DNA of 64,000 nucleotides from Limnohabitans sp. Rim8 (lineage in GTDB: Bacteria > Pseudomonadota > Gammaproteobacteria > Burkholderiales > Burkholderiaceae_C), in NCBI RefSeq assembly GCF_945901735.1, contig NZ_CAMDLM010000012.1, forward strand, positions 1-64,000. Reading direction: 5' to 3'. The notes under the pieces are model-generated. The model was not told the DNA's origin, did not search any database, and worked only from the letters and a program-made list of their open reading frames with translations. The position numbers and the translations under genes were made by a program. Positions 1 to 9,012 of the stretch are shown here, piece after piece. The stretch's first letter is position 1; each line of letters opens with the position of its first letter.

Positions 1-1085
1 GGTCTGGGGCGAGGCGGGTTCAGGGGCGAGGCCGCTTCGAGGCTGAAGACGTAGGCGATGACCTGGGCCACGGCGTGGTACAGGTCTTCGGGTACTTGGT
101 GCTCGACTTCGGTGGTGAAGTAAATGGCACGGGCCAGGGGGGCGGCTTCAAAGATGTGGATGCCGTGGTTTTTGGCTTCGGCGCGAATCAGGGCGGCCAT
201 GTGGTCGGAGCCTTTGGCCACCATGATGGGCGCACCGTCGCCGGTGGGGTCGTACTCGAGGGCGACGGCGAAGTGTTCCGGGTTGGTGATGACGACGTCG
301 GCGTCTTTGATGCGGTCCATCATGCGCGAGTTGGCCATTTCGCGTTGACGCCTGCGGATCTGCGCCTTGACTTCGGGGCTGCCTTCCATTTGCTTGTATT
401 CGTCTTTGACCTCTTGCTTGGTCATGCGCATTTTTTTGGTGAAGCTGTGCTTTTGCCAGGGCACGTCGATCATGGCGATGACGGCCAGGCTCAGGGCCAC
501 CAGCAGGCCCGATTGGAGGATCATCTTGCCTGCCGCATCCAGGGCGGGCTCCAGTCCCATTTGGCCAATTTGGACAAGCGAGTCCATGTTGGCCATGAGC
601 GACCACCACAGCACGGTTGCCACCAGCACAAATTTGAGGATGGCTTTGCCCAGTTCAACCAAGGCGTGTGTGCCAAAGATGCGTTTAAGCCCGCTGATGA
701 GGTTGAGCTTGGAGCCCTTGGGCATGACGGCACCGAGGGAAAACAGGTAGCCCCCGGTGAGTCCCGAGGCGATGATGGCGGCCACCAGGGTGAAAAGGAT
801 GACGGGCATCACAAAAATGAAGGCGGACAGCAAGTGCTCGCCAAAGTGGGCGGGCAGGAGCAGGGGTTTTTCGATCAGTTGGCGGTCAAACACGAAGCCT
901 TTCGCAAACACGGTGGACAGCCGGCTGATGAGCCAGCTGCCCATGACCATGAGTATGGCAATGGAGCCAATGACAATGACGGCGGCAGGCAGTTCCATGG
1001 AGCGGGCGACCTGGCCATCGTCGCGCGCTTTTTTGAGCTTTTGCGCCGTCGGGTCTTCGGTTTTGTCTTGTGCGCTGTCAGACAC
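1..1085 (-). CDS. flhB: Flagellar type III export switch protein FlhB (partial)
   Basis: FlhB is the inner-membrane export-gate component that switches substrate specificity from rod/hook to filament. The gene opens with a GTG at 1085 and reads MSDSAQDKTEDPTAQKLKKA, the standard FlhB N-terminus. It overlaps the end of fliR by 8 bp, so the two are probably translationally coupled. About 361 codons lie in the window and the extreme C-terminus is cut by the left edge. The autocleavage motif reads N268-P269-E270-H271, where the well-studied enteric proteins have NPTH; the Asn-Pro scissile bond is kept. It is the last visible gene of the leftward fliK-flhB operon. Confidence 0.93.
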   Translation of the reverse strand, partial: MSDSAQDKTEDPTAQKLKKARDDGQVARSMELPAAVIVIGSIAILMVMGSWLISRLSTVFAKGFVFDRQLIEKPLLLPAHFGEHLLSAFIFVMPVILFTLVAAIIASGLTGGYLFSLGAVMPKGSKLNLISGLKRIFGTHALVELGKAILKFVLVATVLWWSLMANMDSLVQIGQMGLEPALDAAGKMILQSGLLVALSLAVIAMIDVPWQKHSFTKKMRMTKQEVKDEYKQMEGSPEVKAQIRRRQREMANSRMMDRIKDADVVITNPEHFAVALEYDPTGDGAPIMVAKGSDHMAALIRAEAKNHGIHIFEAAPLARAIYFTTEVEHQVPEDLYHAVAQVIAYVFSLEAASPLNPPRPR

Positions 1086-1854
1086 GGGGCGCTCCTATGA
1101 CGTCACGAACCAGCGAAAAGCCTTGAACCCAAAGCCACTCGATACGCCCGCCAATGCTGTCGAGCGAGATGATCAGAATGACCAGGCCCGCCATGATCAT
1201 GGCGGGAAAGCCGACAGCAAAAATATTCAGGCTGGGTGCGGCGCGTGTGACGATGCCCAGGCCGACGTTGATGAACAGCAGCGAGACCATGACGGGCAGG
1301 GCCATCAGCACGGCGCCCAAAAACATCATGGAGCTCCATTGCAGCACCCGGCCGTAGACGGCTTGGTTGAGGATGTCGGTGCCAATGGGCAGGCTGTTGA
1401 AGGATTCAAGGATCAGTCCCAGCAAGATGGCATGGCCCCCGAAGCCGACAAAGATGAGGGTGGACATGACGATGAGCAGCTGCGAGATGACGGGTACGTT
1501 GCCCATGTTGGGGTCGATCATGTTGGCCATGGACAGGCCCATGGCGGCGGCGATGCTTTGGCCTGCCACCACCACCGCAGCGACCACGATTTGCAGGATC
1601 AGGCCCATGGTGGCGCCGATCATGATTTGGTTGAAGACTTCGAGCAGCCCTTGGGCGCTGGTGGGGTCGATCACGGGCCAGGTGTAAAGGGGGTAGACCA
1701 GCCAGGCCAGCACCAGCGCCACCAGGATGCGCATGCGGGTGTTGAAGGCGCTGAGCGAGAAAATAGGCGCGGTGATCATGAGGGCCGAGATGCGCAGCAT
1801 GGGCCACAAAAAGGTGTAAAACCTTTCGACGACATCGGCGGCCAGGAAGTTCAT
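1078..1854 (-). CDS. fliR: Flagellar export gate protein FliR
   Basis: FliR forms the flagellar export gate with FliP and FliQ in the inner membrane. The 258-residue protein is hydrophobic throughout, with several membrane segments and the characteristic N-terminal stretch FLWPMLRISALMITAPIFS. I chose the ATG at 1854 (MNFLAADVV) because the open frame further upstream overlaps fliQ and reads as unrelated residues. The stop overlaps flhB by 8 bp and fliQ ends 19 bp upstream, which is typical operon packing. Confidence 0.95.
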   Translation of the reverse strand: MNFLAADVVERFYTFLWPMLRISALMITAPIFSLSAFNTRMRILVALVLAWLVYPLYTWPVIDPTSAQGLLEVFNQIMIGATMGLILQIVVAAVVVAGQSIAAAMGLSMANMIDPNMGNVPVISQLLIVMSTLIFVGFGGHAILLGLILESFNSLPIGTDILNQAVYGRVLQWSSMMFLGAVLMALPVMVSLLFINVGLGIVTRAAPSLNIFAVGFPAMIMAGLVILIISLDSIGGRIEWLWVQGFSLVRDVIGAPRV

Positions 1855-1873
1855 GGGTTGACCTGCGAGCGGC

Positions 1874-2143
1874 TCAGACGAACAAGGTCGGGATGCGCTC
1901 GAAAATGCTGCGCGTGAAGTCGACCAAGGTGACCAGCATCCAGCTGCCAAACAGCAACAAAGCCAGGGCCATGGCAATCAACTTGGGGATGAAGCTGAGT
2001 GTCATTTCGTTGATGGAGGTGGCGGCCTGGATGATGCCGATGAACAGACCCACGGCCAGCGCCACCAACAGCAGCGGGGCGCTGACCAGGGCGATGGTCC
2101 AGAGGGCGTGGCGGCCCAGGTCGATGACGGTGGCGGTGTCCAT
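1874..2143 (-). CDS. fliQ: Flagellar export gate protein FliQ
   Basis: FliQ is a small two-helix inner-membrane subunit of the FliPQR export gate. The 89-residue length is exactly that of the family. Two long hydrophobic segments (about residues 15-37 and 52-73) flank the conserved polar connector around TSINEMTLSFIPK. It lies between fliP (gap 11 bp) and fliR in the conserved fliP-Q-R order. Confidence 0.96.
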   Translation of the reverse strand: MDTATVIDLGRHALWTIALVSAPLLLVALAVGLFIGIIQAATSINEMTLSFIPKLIAMALALLLFGSWMLVTLVDFTRSIFERIPTLFV

Positions 2144-2154
2144 GGTGATGTCCT

Positions 2155-2907
2155 TTAGGGCATGGCAAAACTGCCAGCCAGTGAGCCCATGATCAGGCTC
2201 CAGCCGTCCACCAGCACGAACAGCATGAGTTTGAAGGGCATCGAGATCATCATGGGCGAGAGCATCATCATGCCCATGGACATGAGCACGCTGGCGACGA
2301 TGAGGTCGATGACGACGAAAGGGATGTAGATCAAAAAGCCGATGGTGAAGGCGCTTTTGAGCTCGGAGGTGAGGAAGGCGGGCACCAGGGTGGTGAAGGG
2401 CACGTCTTGCGGGCTGGTGAAGTTGGTGTTGCGCGCGATGTCCATGAACATGGCGATGTCGTCTTCGCGGGTTTGCAGCAGCATGAAGGCGCGGATGGGT
2501 TTTTCTGCCGCGGCCAGGGCTTTGTCGAAGCTCATGCCCTGGTTCATGTAGGGCAGCAGCGCGTTTTGGTACACATCGGTGAGCACCGGGGTCATGACAA
2601 ACAGGGTGAGAAACAGCGACAGCCCAACGATGACCATGTTGGGAGGGGTCTGGCCGGTGCCCAGGGCTTGGCGCAGCAGCGACATGACGATCACGATGCG
2701 CACGAAGGCGGTCATCATGAGCAAGACCGAGGGCAGCACCGACAGCGTGGTCATGAGCGCCAGCAGCTGCAGCGTCAGGCTGTATTGGGTGCCCTTGCCC
2801 GTGTTGGTGGCGGTGATGGCGGGCATGTCAGGGGCCGCTTGCGCCAACAGGGGCAGCAGGCACAGGACAAGGGTAAAAATCAGCCCAAGGGAGAGGCGGC
2901 GCTTCAT
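2155..2907 (-). CDS. fliP: Flagellar export gate protein FliP
   Basis: FliP is the core of the flagellar export channel. The 250-residue protein has a cleavable-type signal peptide (residues 1 to about 24, ending LLAQA). The family segments MMTAFVRIVIVMSLLRQALG and QTPPNMVIVGLSLFLTLFVM follow, then C-terminal membrane helices. The start ATG at 2907 overlaps the fliO stop by 4 bp (ATGA), implying coupling. Confidence 0.96.
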   Translation of the reverse strand: MKRRLSLGLIFTLVLCLLPLLAQAAPDMPAITATNTGKGTQYSLTLQLLALMTTLSVLPSVLLMMTAFVRIVIVMSLLRQALGTGQTPPNMVIVGLSLFLTLFVMTPVLTDVYQNALLPYMNQGMSFDKALAAAEKPIRAFMLLQTREDDIAMFMDIARNTNFTSPQDVPFTTLVPAFLTSELKSAFTIGFLIYIPFVVIDLIVASVLMSMGMMMLSPMMISMPFKLMLFVLVDGWSLIMGSLAGSFAMP

Positions 2908-3239
2908 GGCGTGTGGGTTTCTATGGGTTCAACAGGTGCAGGCGAAGGCTCAGTTGCAGACGCAGAGGCTTGCACGGGCCAGGGGGACAGGGCGGTCATT
3001 TGGTGGGCCGTCACGCCGACCAGCACGTCCTGGCCGTCGACCTGGATAAGGAGAATTTTTTGTCGAGGGCCGACGGACATGCTTTCAATCGTTTGTAAAC
3101 GTTGTGCGTTTTTGCGCAGGAAACTGGCGCCGCTTTGCATTTTTTTAAGGCCCCACAGCACGGCCAGCAGCAAGCCGATGACCAGCGCGAAACTGAACGC
3201 GTATTGCAGCCAGTCAGTGAAGGTCCATCCGGTGTTCAT
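2904..3239 (-). CDS. fliO: Flagellar biosynthesis protein FliO
   Basis: FliO assists assembly of the FliP ring. This 111-residue protein has one N-terminal membrane helix (about residues 12-31) followed by a basic cytoplasmic domain with the FliO-type pattern SVGPRQKILLIQVDGQDVLV. FliO diverges quickly between species; the call rests on this pattern and on its place between fliN and fliP, with a 4-bp overlap into fliP. Confidence 0.9.
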   Translation of the reverse strand: MNTGWTFTDWLQYAFSFALVIGLLLAVLWGLKKMQSGASFLRKNAQRLQTIESMSVGPRQKILLIQVDGQDVLVGVTAHQMTALSPWPVQASASATEPSPAPVEPIETHTP

Positions 3240-3247
3240 GGCGGGCT

Positions 3248-3544
3248 TTAGAGGTTGTCCAGCCGCTCAGAGGCGGGCACCACACGGGTCAGTCGGATGC
3301 CGTAGCGGTCGTTGACGAGCACGACCTCACCCTGTGCCACCACGGTGTTGTTGACCAGCAGGTCAAGGGGTTCGCCTGCGATGCGGTCGAGTTCGACCAC
3401 GCTGCCTTGGGTCAGGCGCATGAGGTCACGGATCTTGATTTGGGCGCGGCCCACTTCAATGGAGAGCGTGACCGGGATGTTTTGCAACACGTCGGTGTGG
3501 ATTTGGCCTTTGTCCGTGGCTTCGGTGGGGGGCAGTTCGCTCAT
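3248..3544 (-). CDS. fliN: Flagellar motor switch protein FliN
   Basis: FliN is a C-ring subunit needed for switching and export. At 98 residues it is close to a bare SpoA/SpoF domain, with the family stretch PVTLSIEVGRAQIKIRDLM followed by LTQGSVVELDRIAGEPLDLL. The N-terminal extension is short compared with enteric FliN (about 137 residues). It follows fliM by 21 bp and precedes fliO by 8 bp. Confidence 0.95.
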   Translation of the reverse strand: MSELPPTEATDKGQIHTDVLQNIPVTLSIEVGRAQIKIRDLMRLTQGSVVELDRIAGEPLDLLVNNTVVAQGEVVLVNDRYGIRLTRVVPASERLDNL

Positions 3545-3565
3545 GCGCGTTCCTTGTTGTGGGGT

Positions 3566-4564
3566 TCAGGTGGGGGCGTTGGGGCTGATGGCAGTGACGA
3601 TCTTGATCGCCACTTGGCCACCCAGGGCCCCGACTTCGACGTCGTAGACCGGCATGTCTTGAATCAGGGCACGGGCGTGATCGGCTTTTTTGAAGGGCAG
3701 GATATCGCCCGGTTGCATGGTTTGAAGCTGTTGCAAGGACAAGCTGAGTTTGCCCAAGTGAATTTGTATTTCCAGTTCGGCGTCGTGTACGGCGTCGTTC
3801 AGTAGGGCGCGCCAGACTTTGTCGGAGTCTTCGTTGCCATCACCGGTTTGCACGCGGCTGCGCAGCAGGTCTCGCACGGGCTTGAGGGCCACATAGGGAA
3901 TGACCATGTCGACATAACCTGAGCCTTGCGAGGTCGCTTCAGATTCGAAGCGGCTGAGGATGACGAGGTCGTTTTCGTCGACGATCTGGGCAAACTGGGG
4001 GTTGATTTCGGAACTGATGTGCTCGAATTCGACCGGGGTCAATGGGGACCAGGCTTCTTTGAAGGATCGAAAGAAAACCTGCAGGATGATTTTGATGATG
4101 CGGGTTTCGGTGGGTGTGAACAGTCTGCCGGGGGGCAGTTGGCCTACGCCTCGTCCGAAGCCACCAAAAAAGCTGTCGAGGGAGCTGAACACCACAGTCG
4201 GCTCGATCACGACCATGGCGTAGCCGCGCAGGGGGCTCATGCGCACGACGTTGACGGAAAGGGGCGCCTTGAGGTCTTTGAGGTAGTCACCAAAGCGCAT
4301 GATCTGCGTGCGCGTGGGGTTCATGCGGGGGCTGGTGCGCAGCACTTCAAGCATGCCCAGTCGGAACAAGCGGATGAAGCGCTCGTTGATCATGTCCAGC
4401 GATGCAACGTTGACGCCCAGGCTGCTGTCTTCCGCGGCCAGATCGTGTTTGCGCACCTGCACGTCCAGGTTGTAGCCCGGTGTGGTGTTGCTGTCTTCGT
4501 CGCTCAAAATGGCCGACAAAGCGGCCAGTTCTTCACTGGACAAAAGGGATTGGGATTCAGCCAT
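3566..4564 (-). CDS. fliM: Flagellar motor switch protein FliM
   Basis: FliM is the C-ring protein that binds CheY-P and sets rotation direction. The 332-residue protein has an N-terminal acidic CheY-binding segment (LLSSEELAALSAIL), a central domain starting near DMINERFIRLFRL, and a C-terminal SpoA domain. The ATG at 4564 (MAESQSLL) is preferred to a TTG two codons upstream. It lies between fliL and fliN in the operon. Confidence 0.96.
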   Translation of the reverse strand: MAESQSLLSSEELAALSAILSDEDSNTTPGYNLDVQVRKHDLAAEDSSLGVNVASLDMINERFIRLFRLGMLEVLRTSPRMNPTRTQIMRFGDYLKDLKAPLSVNVVRMSPLRGYAMVVIEPTVVFSSLDSFFGGFGRGVGQLPPGRLFTPTETRIIKIILQVFFRSFKEAWSPLTPVEFEHISSEINPQFAQIVDENDLVILSRFESEATSQGSGYVDMVIPYVALKPVRDLLRSRVQTGDGNEDSDKVWRALLNDAVHDAELEIQIHLGKLSLSLQQLQTMQPGDILPFKKADHARALIQDMPVYDVEVGALGGQVAIKIVTAISPNAPT

Positions 4565-4585
4565 GGTCAAGCAGTAGGGTGGGGT

Positions 4586-5164
4586 TCACTGGGCCACAAA
4601 GCTGGTGAAAAACACTTCTTCGATGCCGCCAAAGTCTTCGTATTTTTCCAGGACGGCGTTGAGTTCAAGGCGGATTTTTTCGGCCATTTTTTTGCGGAAA
4701 TCAGGCTGGCTCAAATCGGCATCCGTGGTCAGGCGCATCACGTCGAGTGCGGTCGAGCGCAGCGCAAACTCATGTTTTTTGACGTTTTTGAAGACGCGCT
4801 CGTCGTAGTGGGTCATGATGGCCAGCTTGACCTGAATCACTTTGCGTGAGTTGGTCAGGTTGGCCACCAGTTCTTTTTCGAGTTCCATGTAATGGTTTTC
4901 GAAACGGGTCAGCTCGGGGGAGTCTTTGGTGACCTTTTTGGGCTGCGCCTCGCTGGCTGCATTTTTGGCCCCAGAGGCTTCTTTCTCCAGTGCCTTGAGT
5001 TGGGCTTCGGCCGCGGAGGTGTCTTTTTTGTCGAAAAAGCCCGTCACAAACAGGGTGCCCACCACGGTGCCTGCCAAGACCAAGATGGCCACGACGGCGA
5101 TCAGGATGATCTTGACCAGAGGTGATTTCTTTTTGACTTCGACTTCGGTTTCTTCATCTGCCAT
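4586..5164 (-). CDS. fliL: Flagellar basal body-associated protein FliL
   Basis: FliL is a single-pass inner-membrane protein that associates with the stator around the basal body. The 192 residues show a lysine-rich cytoplasmic tail, one membrane helix (about residues 18-45), a charged linker and a periplasmic FliL domain. The C-terminal end (EEVFFTSFVAQ) is family-typical. The start has a GAGGA-type ribosome site just upstream. Confidence 0.94.
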   Translation of the reverse strand: MADEETEVEVKKKSPLVKIILIAVVAILVLAGTVVGTLFVTGFFDKKDTSAAEAQLKALEKEASGAKNAASEAQPKKVTKDSPELTRFENHYMELEKELVANLTNSRKVIQVKLAIMTHYDERVFKNVKKHEFALRSTALDVMRLTTDADLSQPDFRKKMAEKIRLELNAVLEKYEDFGGIEEVFFTSFVAQ

Positions 5165-5187
5165 GGTTCGTCCTCGTTGGTTGGCGG

Positions 5188-6657
5188 TCAGACCAAAACG
5201 TCCAGGCCCTCATTGGGGTCCTTGACGCGCGGTGCTCGGGCTATTTCTGGGGTGGTTTCCTGGCCGCTTTCCTGGGCCTGCGTGGGCTTGCCCTTGGAAA
5301 AACCAGGTGTCGGGTCTCCGCCACTTTGGCCGGTCTGACCTCCACCTACATGGATATTAGCAACATCCATGCCCATTTGGCTCAGTGTTTCCCTGAGTTT
5401 GGTCATGCCATCTTGCAACAGATCGCGGGTGACGGCGTTGGGTGCCGTAAATATGGCATCAAATTCGCCGCTTCGCATCCGCATTTCAATTTCGATGTGG
5501 CCCAGTGTGGCGGGGCGCAGTTGCAGTTTCAGGTGCCATTGGCCTCTTTCCATCTCGGACAGGATGCGTTGCCCCACGGCTTGGCCCATTTTTGCGGCCA
5601 GGTTCTGGATGTTTTCGCTGCGCGCGTTGGTGTCGGGCAGGTCGGGCGCAGGGCCGCTGGTGTTGGTGGTGTCGTTGCGCAGGTTGGCCTGGGCGTCCCA
5701 GCGGGCGGCAAAGTTGGCGTAGGCCGTGCCGTGGGTGCCTGTGCTGTGGGCGCCGCCTTCGGTGCCAAGCAGCTGTTGGAGCGTTTCGCCGCCCCAGTCC
5801 GCGCCCAGGTCCAACTCGCTGAGGCAGATGTCGGCTTCTTTTTGAGCGATGTCGGCCTGCCGCTGCACGCTTTGGATGGCGTTGCGTTGCATCCAGAAGG
5901 CTGCTGGGGGCGGCATGCGCAGCATGGGGAGGGTGAGCGCTTCTTCGGTGCTGGGGCTTGCCGCGGGCTTTGGGGCCTGACCCGCGTCGTCGGCCATGGC
6001 CCCAAGGACTTGCGCTGCGGTCAGGGCATGGCCGAGCAAGCTTGTGGCCGCGACGGGGTTTTGTCCATTGGCGCTTGCGCTGACTTGCCCTGTGGCGGCC
6101 CCGGTCTGTGCGGGCGCCAGTGAGGCGAGTTGGATCGGCGGCAGGCTGCCTTGGACGTTGCCCTGGCCCTCGCTGGCCCCGAGGGCAGCGCCTGTGGTCA
6201 CGACATTGGCGCCGCTGGGGTGGGTGGTCAGGGTGCCTGCATGGCCGCCAAAAAGCCAGTGGACGGCATTTTCGTCCAGGCCCTGGGCGCGGGCAAATGC
6301 TTCCAGGCTTTGTGGGTCCGGGGGAGAGGTTTCTGGCGTGATGACACTCAGGTGAGGCCCCAGGGTGACGGCTTTCAAGGTCAGGGCATTCAGGGGTTCG
6401 GCGGCGGTGCCGAGCACGGCCGCTTGCCCGTCCAGGGTGACGGGGACGGCAATTTCCTGCCCTGGCTGTTCTGCCAGCTGCGTTTCCTGGTCCGCGATCT
6501 CGGCTGAGCTTTCGGCCTGGGCTTGGATCAGGTCAGACATGAGTTGCCCAAAGCTTTGGCCATCCGGGCTGGGGATGGCGTCTGATTTGAATTCAAAAGT
6601 ACCGGCATTTGGGGTGGCGCTGGTTGGGCTGAGGTTGTCGCTGAGGGTGATGGTCAT
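5188..6657 (-). CDS. fliK: Flagellar hook-length control protein FliK
   Basis: FliK is exported and acts as a molecular ruler for hook length, triggering the FlhB switch. The 489-residue protein has a long, low-complexity Ala/Gln/Pro-rich N-terminal region and a recognisable C-terminal FliK domain containing WHLKLQLRPATLGHIEIEMR. I chose the ATG at 6657 (MTITLSDN); an alternative TTG at 6705 would add 16 residues without family support. It is the first gene of the leftward operon, downstream of a sigma-54-like element. Confidence 0.9.
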   Translation of the reverse strand: MTITLSDNLSPTSATPNAGTFEFKSDAIPSPDGQSFGQLMSDLIQAQAESSAEIADQETQLAEQPGQEIAVPVTLDGQAAVLGTAAEPLNALTLKAVTLGPHLSVITPETSPPDPQSLEAFARAQGLDENAVHWLFGGHAGTLTTHPSGANVVTTGAALGASEGQGNVQGSLPPIQLASLAPAQTGAATGQVSASANGQNPVAATSLLGHALTAAQVLGAMADDAGQAPKPAASPSTEEALTLPMLRMPPPAAFWMQRNAIQSVQRQADIAQKEADICLSELDLGADWGGETLQQLLGTEGGAHSTGTHGTAYANFAARWDAQANLRNDTTNTSGPAPDLPDTNARSENIQNLAAKMGQAVGQRILSEMERGQWHLKLQLRPATLGHIEIEMRMRSGEFDAIFTAPNAVTRDLLQDGMTKLRETLSQMGMDVANIHVGGGQTGQSGGDPTPGFSKGKPTQAQESGQETTPEIARAPRVKDPNEGLDVLV

Positions 6658-6739
6658 GGGTTGAGCTTTTCTAAAGTTGTCTGTACCTGAAACGGCGGCG
6701 GCCAATCTTTGCCGTTTTTCGGGCTTGGTCTTGTGATGA

Positions 6740-6755
6740 GCAAGTTGCGCACCAA
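6740..6755 (-). promoter_or_regulatory. Sigma-54-type promoter candidate for fliK operon
   Basis: Read on the minus strand this is TTGGTGCGCAACTTGC. It has exact GG-N10-GC spacing with TTGC at -12, but only a partial -24 match (TTGGTGC against TTGGCAC). The predicted start lies near 6728, about 70 bases before the fliK ATG. The weaker -24 makes this less certain than the element facing flhA. Confidence 0.5.
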
Positions 6756-6809
6756 CTTCGGCTGGTTCGCTCCAAAGTCATGTTTTGGGGTTCGCTGCTG
6801 TCAGTTTGG

Positions 6810-6825
6810 TTGGCACACAGCTTGC
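6810..6825 (+). promoter_or_regulatory. Sigma-54-type promoter candidate for flhA operon
   Basis: TTGGCACACAGCTTGC matches the RpoN consensus closely: TTGGCAC at -24, GG at 6812-6813, exactly ten bases, then GC at 6824-6825 inside TTGC. Transcription would begin near 6837, about 50 bases before the flhA ATG. It sits back to back with the fliK element, so the 54 bp between them could hold a shared activator site. Confidence 0.72.
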
Positions 6826-6888
6826 TTTATGGTGTTGAGCAACCGTTAAACCTTGATTTTTTCTCCCTAAAACAGCGGCATTTTGAAC

Positions 6889-9006
6889 ATGAACACCTTG
6901 ACCCTGTCAACGATCCGACAGAATTTGTCACGCTACGATCTGGCGGGCTTGGGTTTGCCCGTTCTGGTTCTGTTGATCATGGCGATGTTGGTGGTGCCAC
7001 TGCCCCCCTTGCTGCTGGACATCTTGTTCACCTTCAACATCATGATCAGCTTGGTGGTGATCATGATCGCGATTGGCACCCGCAAACCGCTTGAGTTTTC
7101 GTCTTTCCCCTCGGTTTTGCTGTTTGCCACCATGTTGCGGTTGGCGTTGAACGTGGCGTCCACCCGTGTGGTGCTGGTGCATGGCCATGAGGGGCCTGAT
7201 GCCGCCGGTAAAGTGATTGCGGCTTTCGGCGAGTTCGTCATCGGCGGCAACTATGTGGTGGGTTTTATCATCTTCGTGATCTTGATGATCGTGAACTTTT
7301 TTGTGGTGACCAAGGGCGCGGGTCGCGTCTCCGAGGTCAATGCCCGCTTCACACTGGATGCGATGCCTGGCAAGCAGATGTCGATCGATGCCGACTTGAA
7401 CGCCGGGGTCATCGATCAGGAAACTGCCAAAAAACGCCGGGAAGAATTGGCCCAGGAGTCTGACTTCTTCGGCTCCATGGACGGTGCCTCCAAATTCGTC
7501 AGTGGTGATGCGATTGCGGGTTTGTTGATTTTGATCATCAACATCGTCGGGGGCTTGGCCATCGGCATTGGCCAGCACAACTTGCCGGTGGGCGAGGCGA
7601 CCAAGTTGTATGTCCTGTTGACCATCGGTGATGGCTTGGTTGCCCAGATTCCTTCTTTGTTTTTGTCGTTGGCCACCGCCATCATCGTGACCCGGGTGAC
7701 GACCTCCGAGTCGATGACCGAGCAGGCGAGCAGCCAATTTTCGAATGTGCCGGCCTTGTTCATCTCGGCCGGCATTTTGACCATCATGGGATTGGTGCCA
7801 GGCATGCCCCATCTGGTGTTTCTGACGTTGGCTGCCGCCACAGCTGGGATGGGTTTCATGGTGTTGCGCAAACAGATGCAACTGGAGCAAAGTTTGGCCG
7901 CGCCGGCTTTGCCGGCCAATGAAGGACCCAAGGAGCTGGACTGGGACGATGTGGAGCAGGTGGATTTGATTGGCTTGGAAATTGGCTATGGCTTGATCCC
8001 CTTGGTCAACCAAGAGTCGGGTGGCCAGTTGATGGCGCGCGTCAAGGGTGTGCGCAAAAAACTGTCGGCCGAATTGGGCTTTTTGGTGCAGCCGGTGCGC
8101 ATTCGCGATGCCCTGAACCTGGAGCCGGACGCCTATCACATTGTCCTCAACGGCGTGGTGCGTGGCCGAGGCGAGGTTAAGGTGGGCCGGGAGTTGGCCA
8201 TTAACCCCGGCAAGGTGTATGGCAAGGTGGAGGGCCAGCCGACCAAGGAGCCTGCTTTCGGTTTGGAAGCTGTCTGGATCGAGCCTGCTTGGCGTGATCA
8301 GGCCCGTGCCTTGGGCTACACCGTGGTGGACCCGAGCACGGCGATTGCCACCCACATGAACAAGGTGTTGCGTGACAGCGCTCACGAACTGTTGAGCCAT
8401 GACGAAGCCCAAAAATTGCTGGACAAGCTGGCGGCCAAGTCGCCCAAACTTGTGGAAGAACTGGTGCCTGGCAAGTTGTCTTTGGGCGTGGTGACCCGCA
8501 CATTGCAAAATTTGTTGCAGGAGTCTGTGCCGATTCGCGACATGCGCACGGTGGTGGAGGCTTTGACCGAGGTCAGCGGCCGCACGCAAGATCCCGACCA
8601 ATTGGCGCAGCTGGTTCGCCCCAAGCTGGGCCGCATGATCGTTCAGGGGTTGCTGGAAAACCGCGACACCTTATCGGTGCTGACTTTGGATCCTCAATTG
8701 GAGCAGTTGCTGCACAACGTGCTCCAACAAAACAATGGTTCGGCTGGCATGGTGCTTGAGCCCAGTCTGGCCGAAAGCCTCTTTACTGCTTTGCGCGAAA
8801 GTGCCCGCACCACCGAAGAGCAGGGCTTTGCGGCTGTGTTGGTGGTTTCGCCTGCGATTCGCCCTTGGATGTCCAAGGCCGTGCGCTTTCGTGTCAGCGA
8901 CCTGACGGTACTGTCTTACAGCGAAATACCAGACGATCAGCCGGTCAAAGTGATCAACACCGTGCAAGCCGATCCCCGCAACAACCCTTCCGTTACCAAG
9001 GCCTGA
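6889..9006 (+). CDS. flhA: Flagellar export gate protein FlhA
   Basis: FlhA is the large export-gate subunit: an N-terminal eight-helix membrane domain and a C-terminal cytoplasmic ring that docks chaperone-substrate complexes. The 705 residues match the family length. Family signatures include the FHIPEP region (LRLALNVASTRVVL) and GRVSEVNARFTLDAMPGKQM. The ATG at 6889 is preferred to a TTG two codons earlier. It heads the rightward flhA-flhF-flhG-fliA operon. Confidence 0.97.
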   Translation: MNTLTLSTIRQNLSRYDLAGLGLPVLVLLIMAMLVVPLPPLLLDILFTFNIMISLVVIMIAIGTRKPLEFSSFPSVLLFATMLRLALNVASTRVVLVHGHEGPDAAGKVIAAFGEFVIGGNYVVGFIIFVILMIVNFFVVTKGAGRVSEVNARFTLDAMPGKQMSIDADLNAGVIDQETAKKRREELAQESDFFGSMDGASKFVSGDAIAGLLILIINIVGGLAIGIGQHNLPVGEATKLYVLLTIGDGLVAQIPSLFLSLATAIIVTRVTTSESMTEQASSQFSNVPALFISAGILTIMGLVPGMPHLVFLTLAAATAGMGFMVLRKQMQLEQSLAAPALPANEGPKELDWDDVEQVDLIGLEIGYGLIPLVNQESGGQLMARVKGVRKKLSAELGFLVQPVRIRDALNLEPDAYHIVLNGVVRGRGEVKVGRELAINPGKVYGKVEGQPTKEPAFGLEAVWIEPAWRDQARALGYTVVDPSTAIATHMNKVLRDSAHELLSHDEAQKLLDKLAAKSPKLVEELVPGKLSLGVVTRTLQNLLQESVPIRDMRTVVEALTEVSGRTQDPDQLAQLVRPKLGRMIVQGLLENRDTLSVLTLDPQLEQLLHNVLQQNNGSAGMVLEPSLAESLFTALRESARTTEEQGFAAVLVVSPAIRPWMSKAVRFRVSDLTVLSYSEIPDDQPVKVINTVQADPRNNPSVTKA

Positions 9007-9012
9007 TAGATC

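Noticed and set aside
6928-8601. Long minus-strand open frame opposite flhA
   Set aside because: Same antisense bias; composition is unlike real proteins and flhA is unambiguous.
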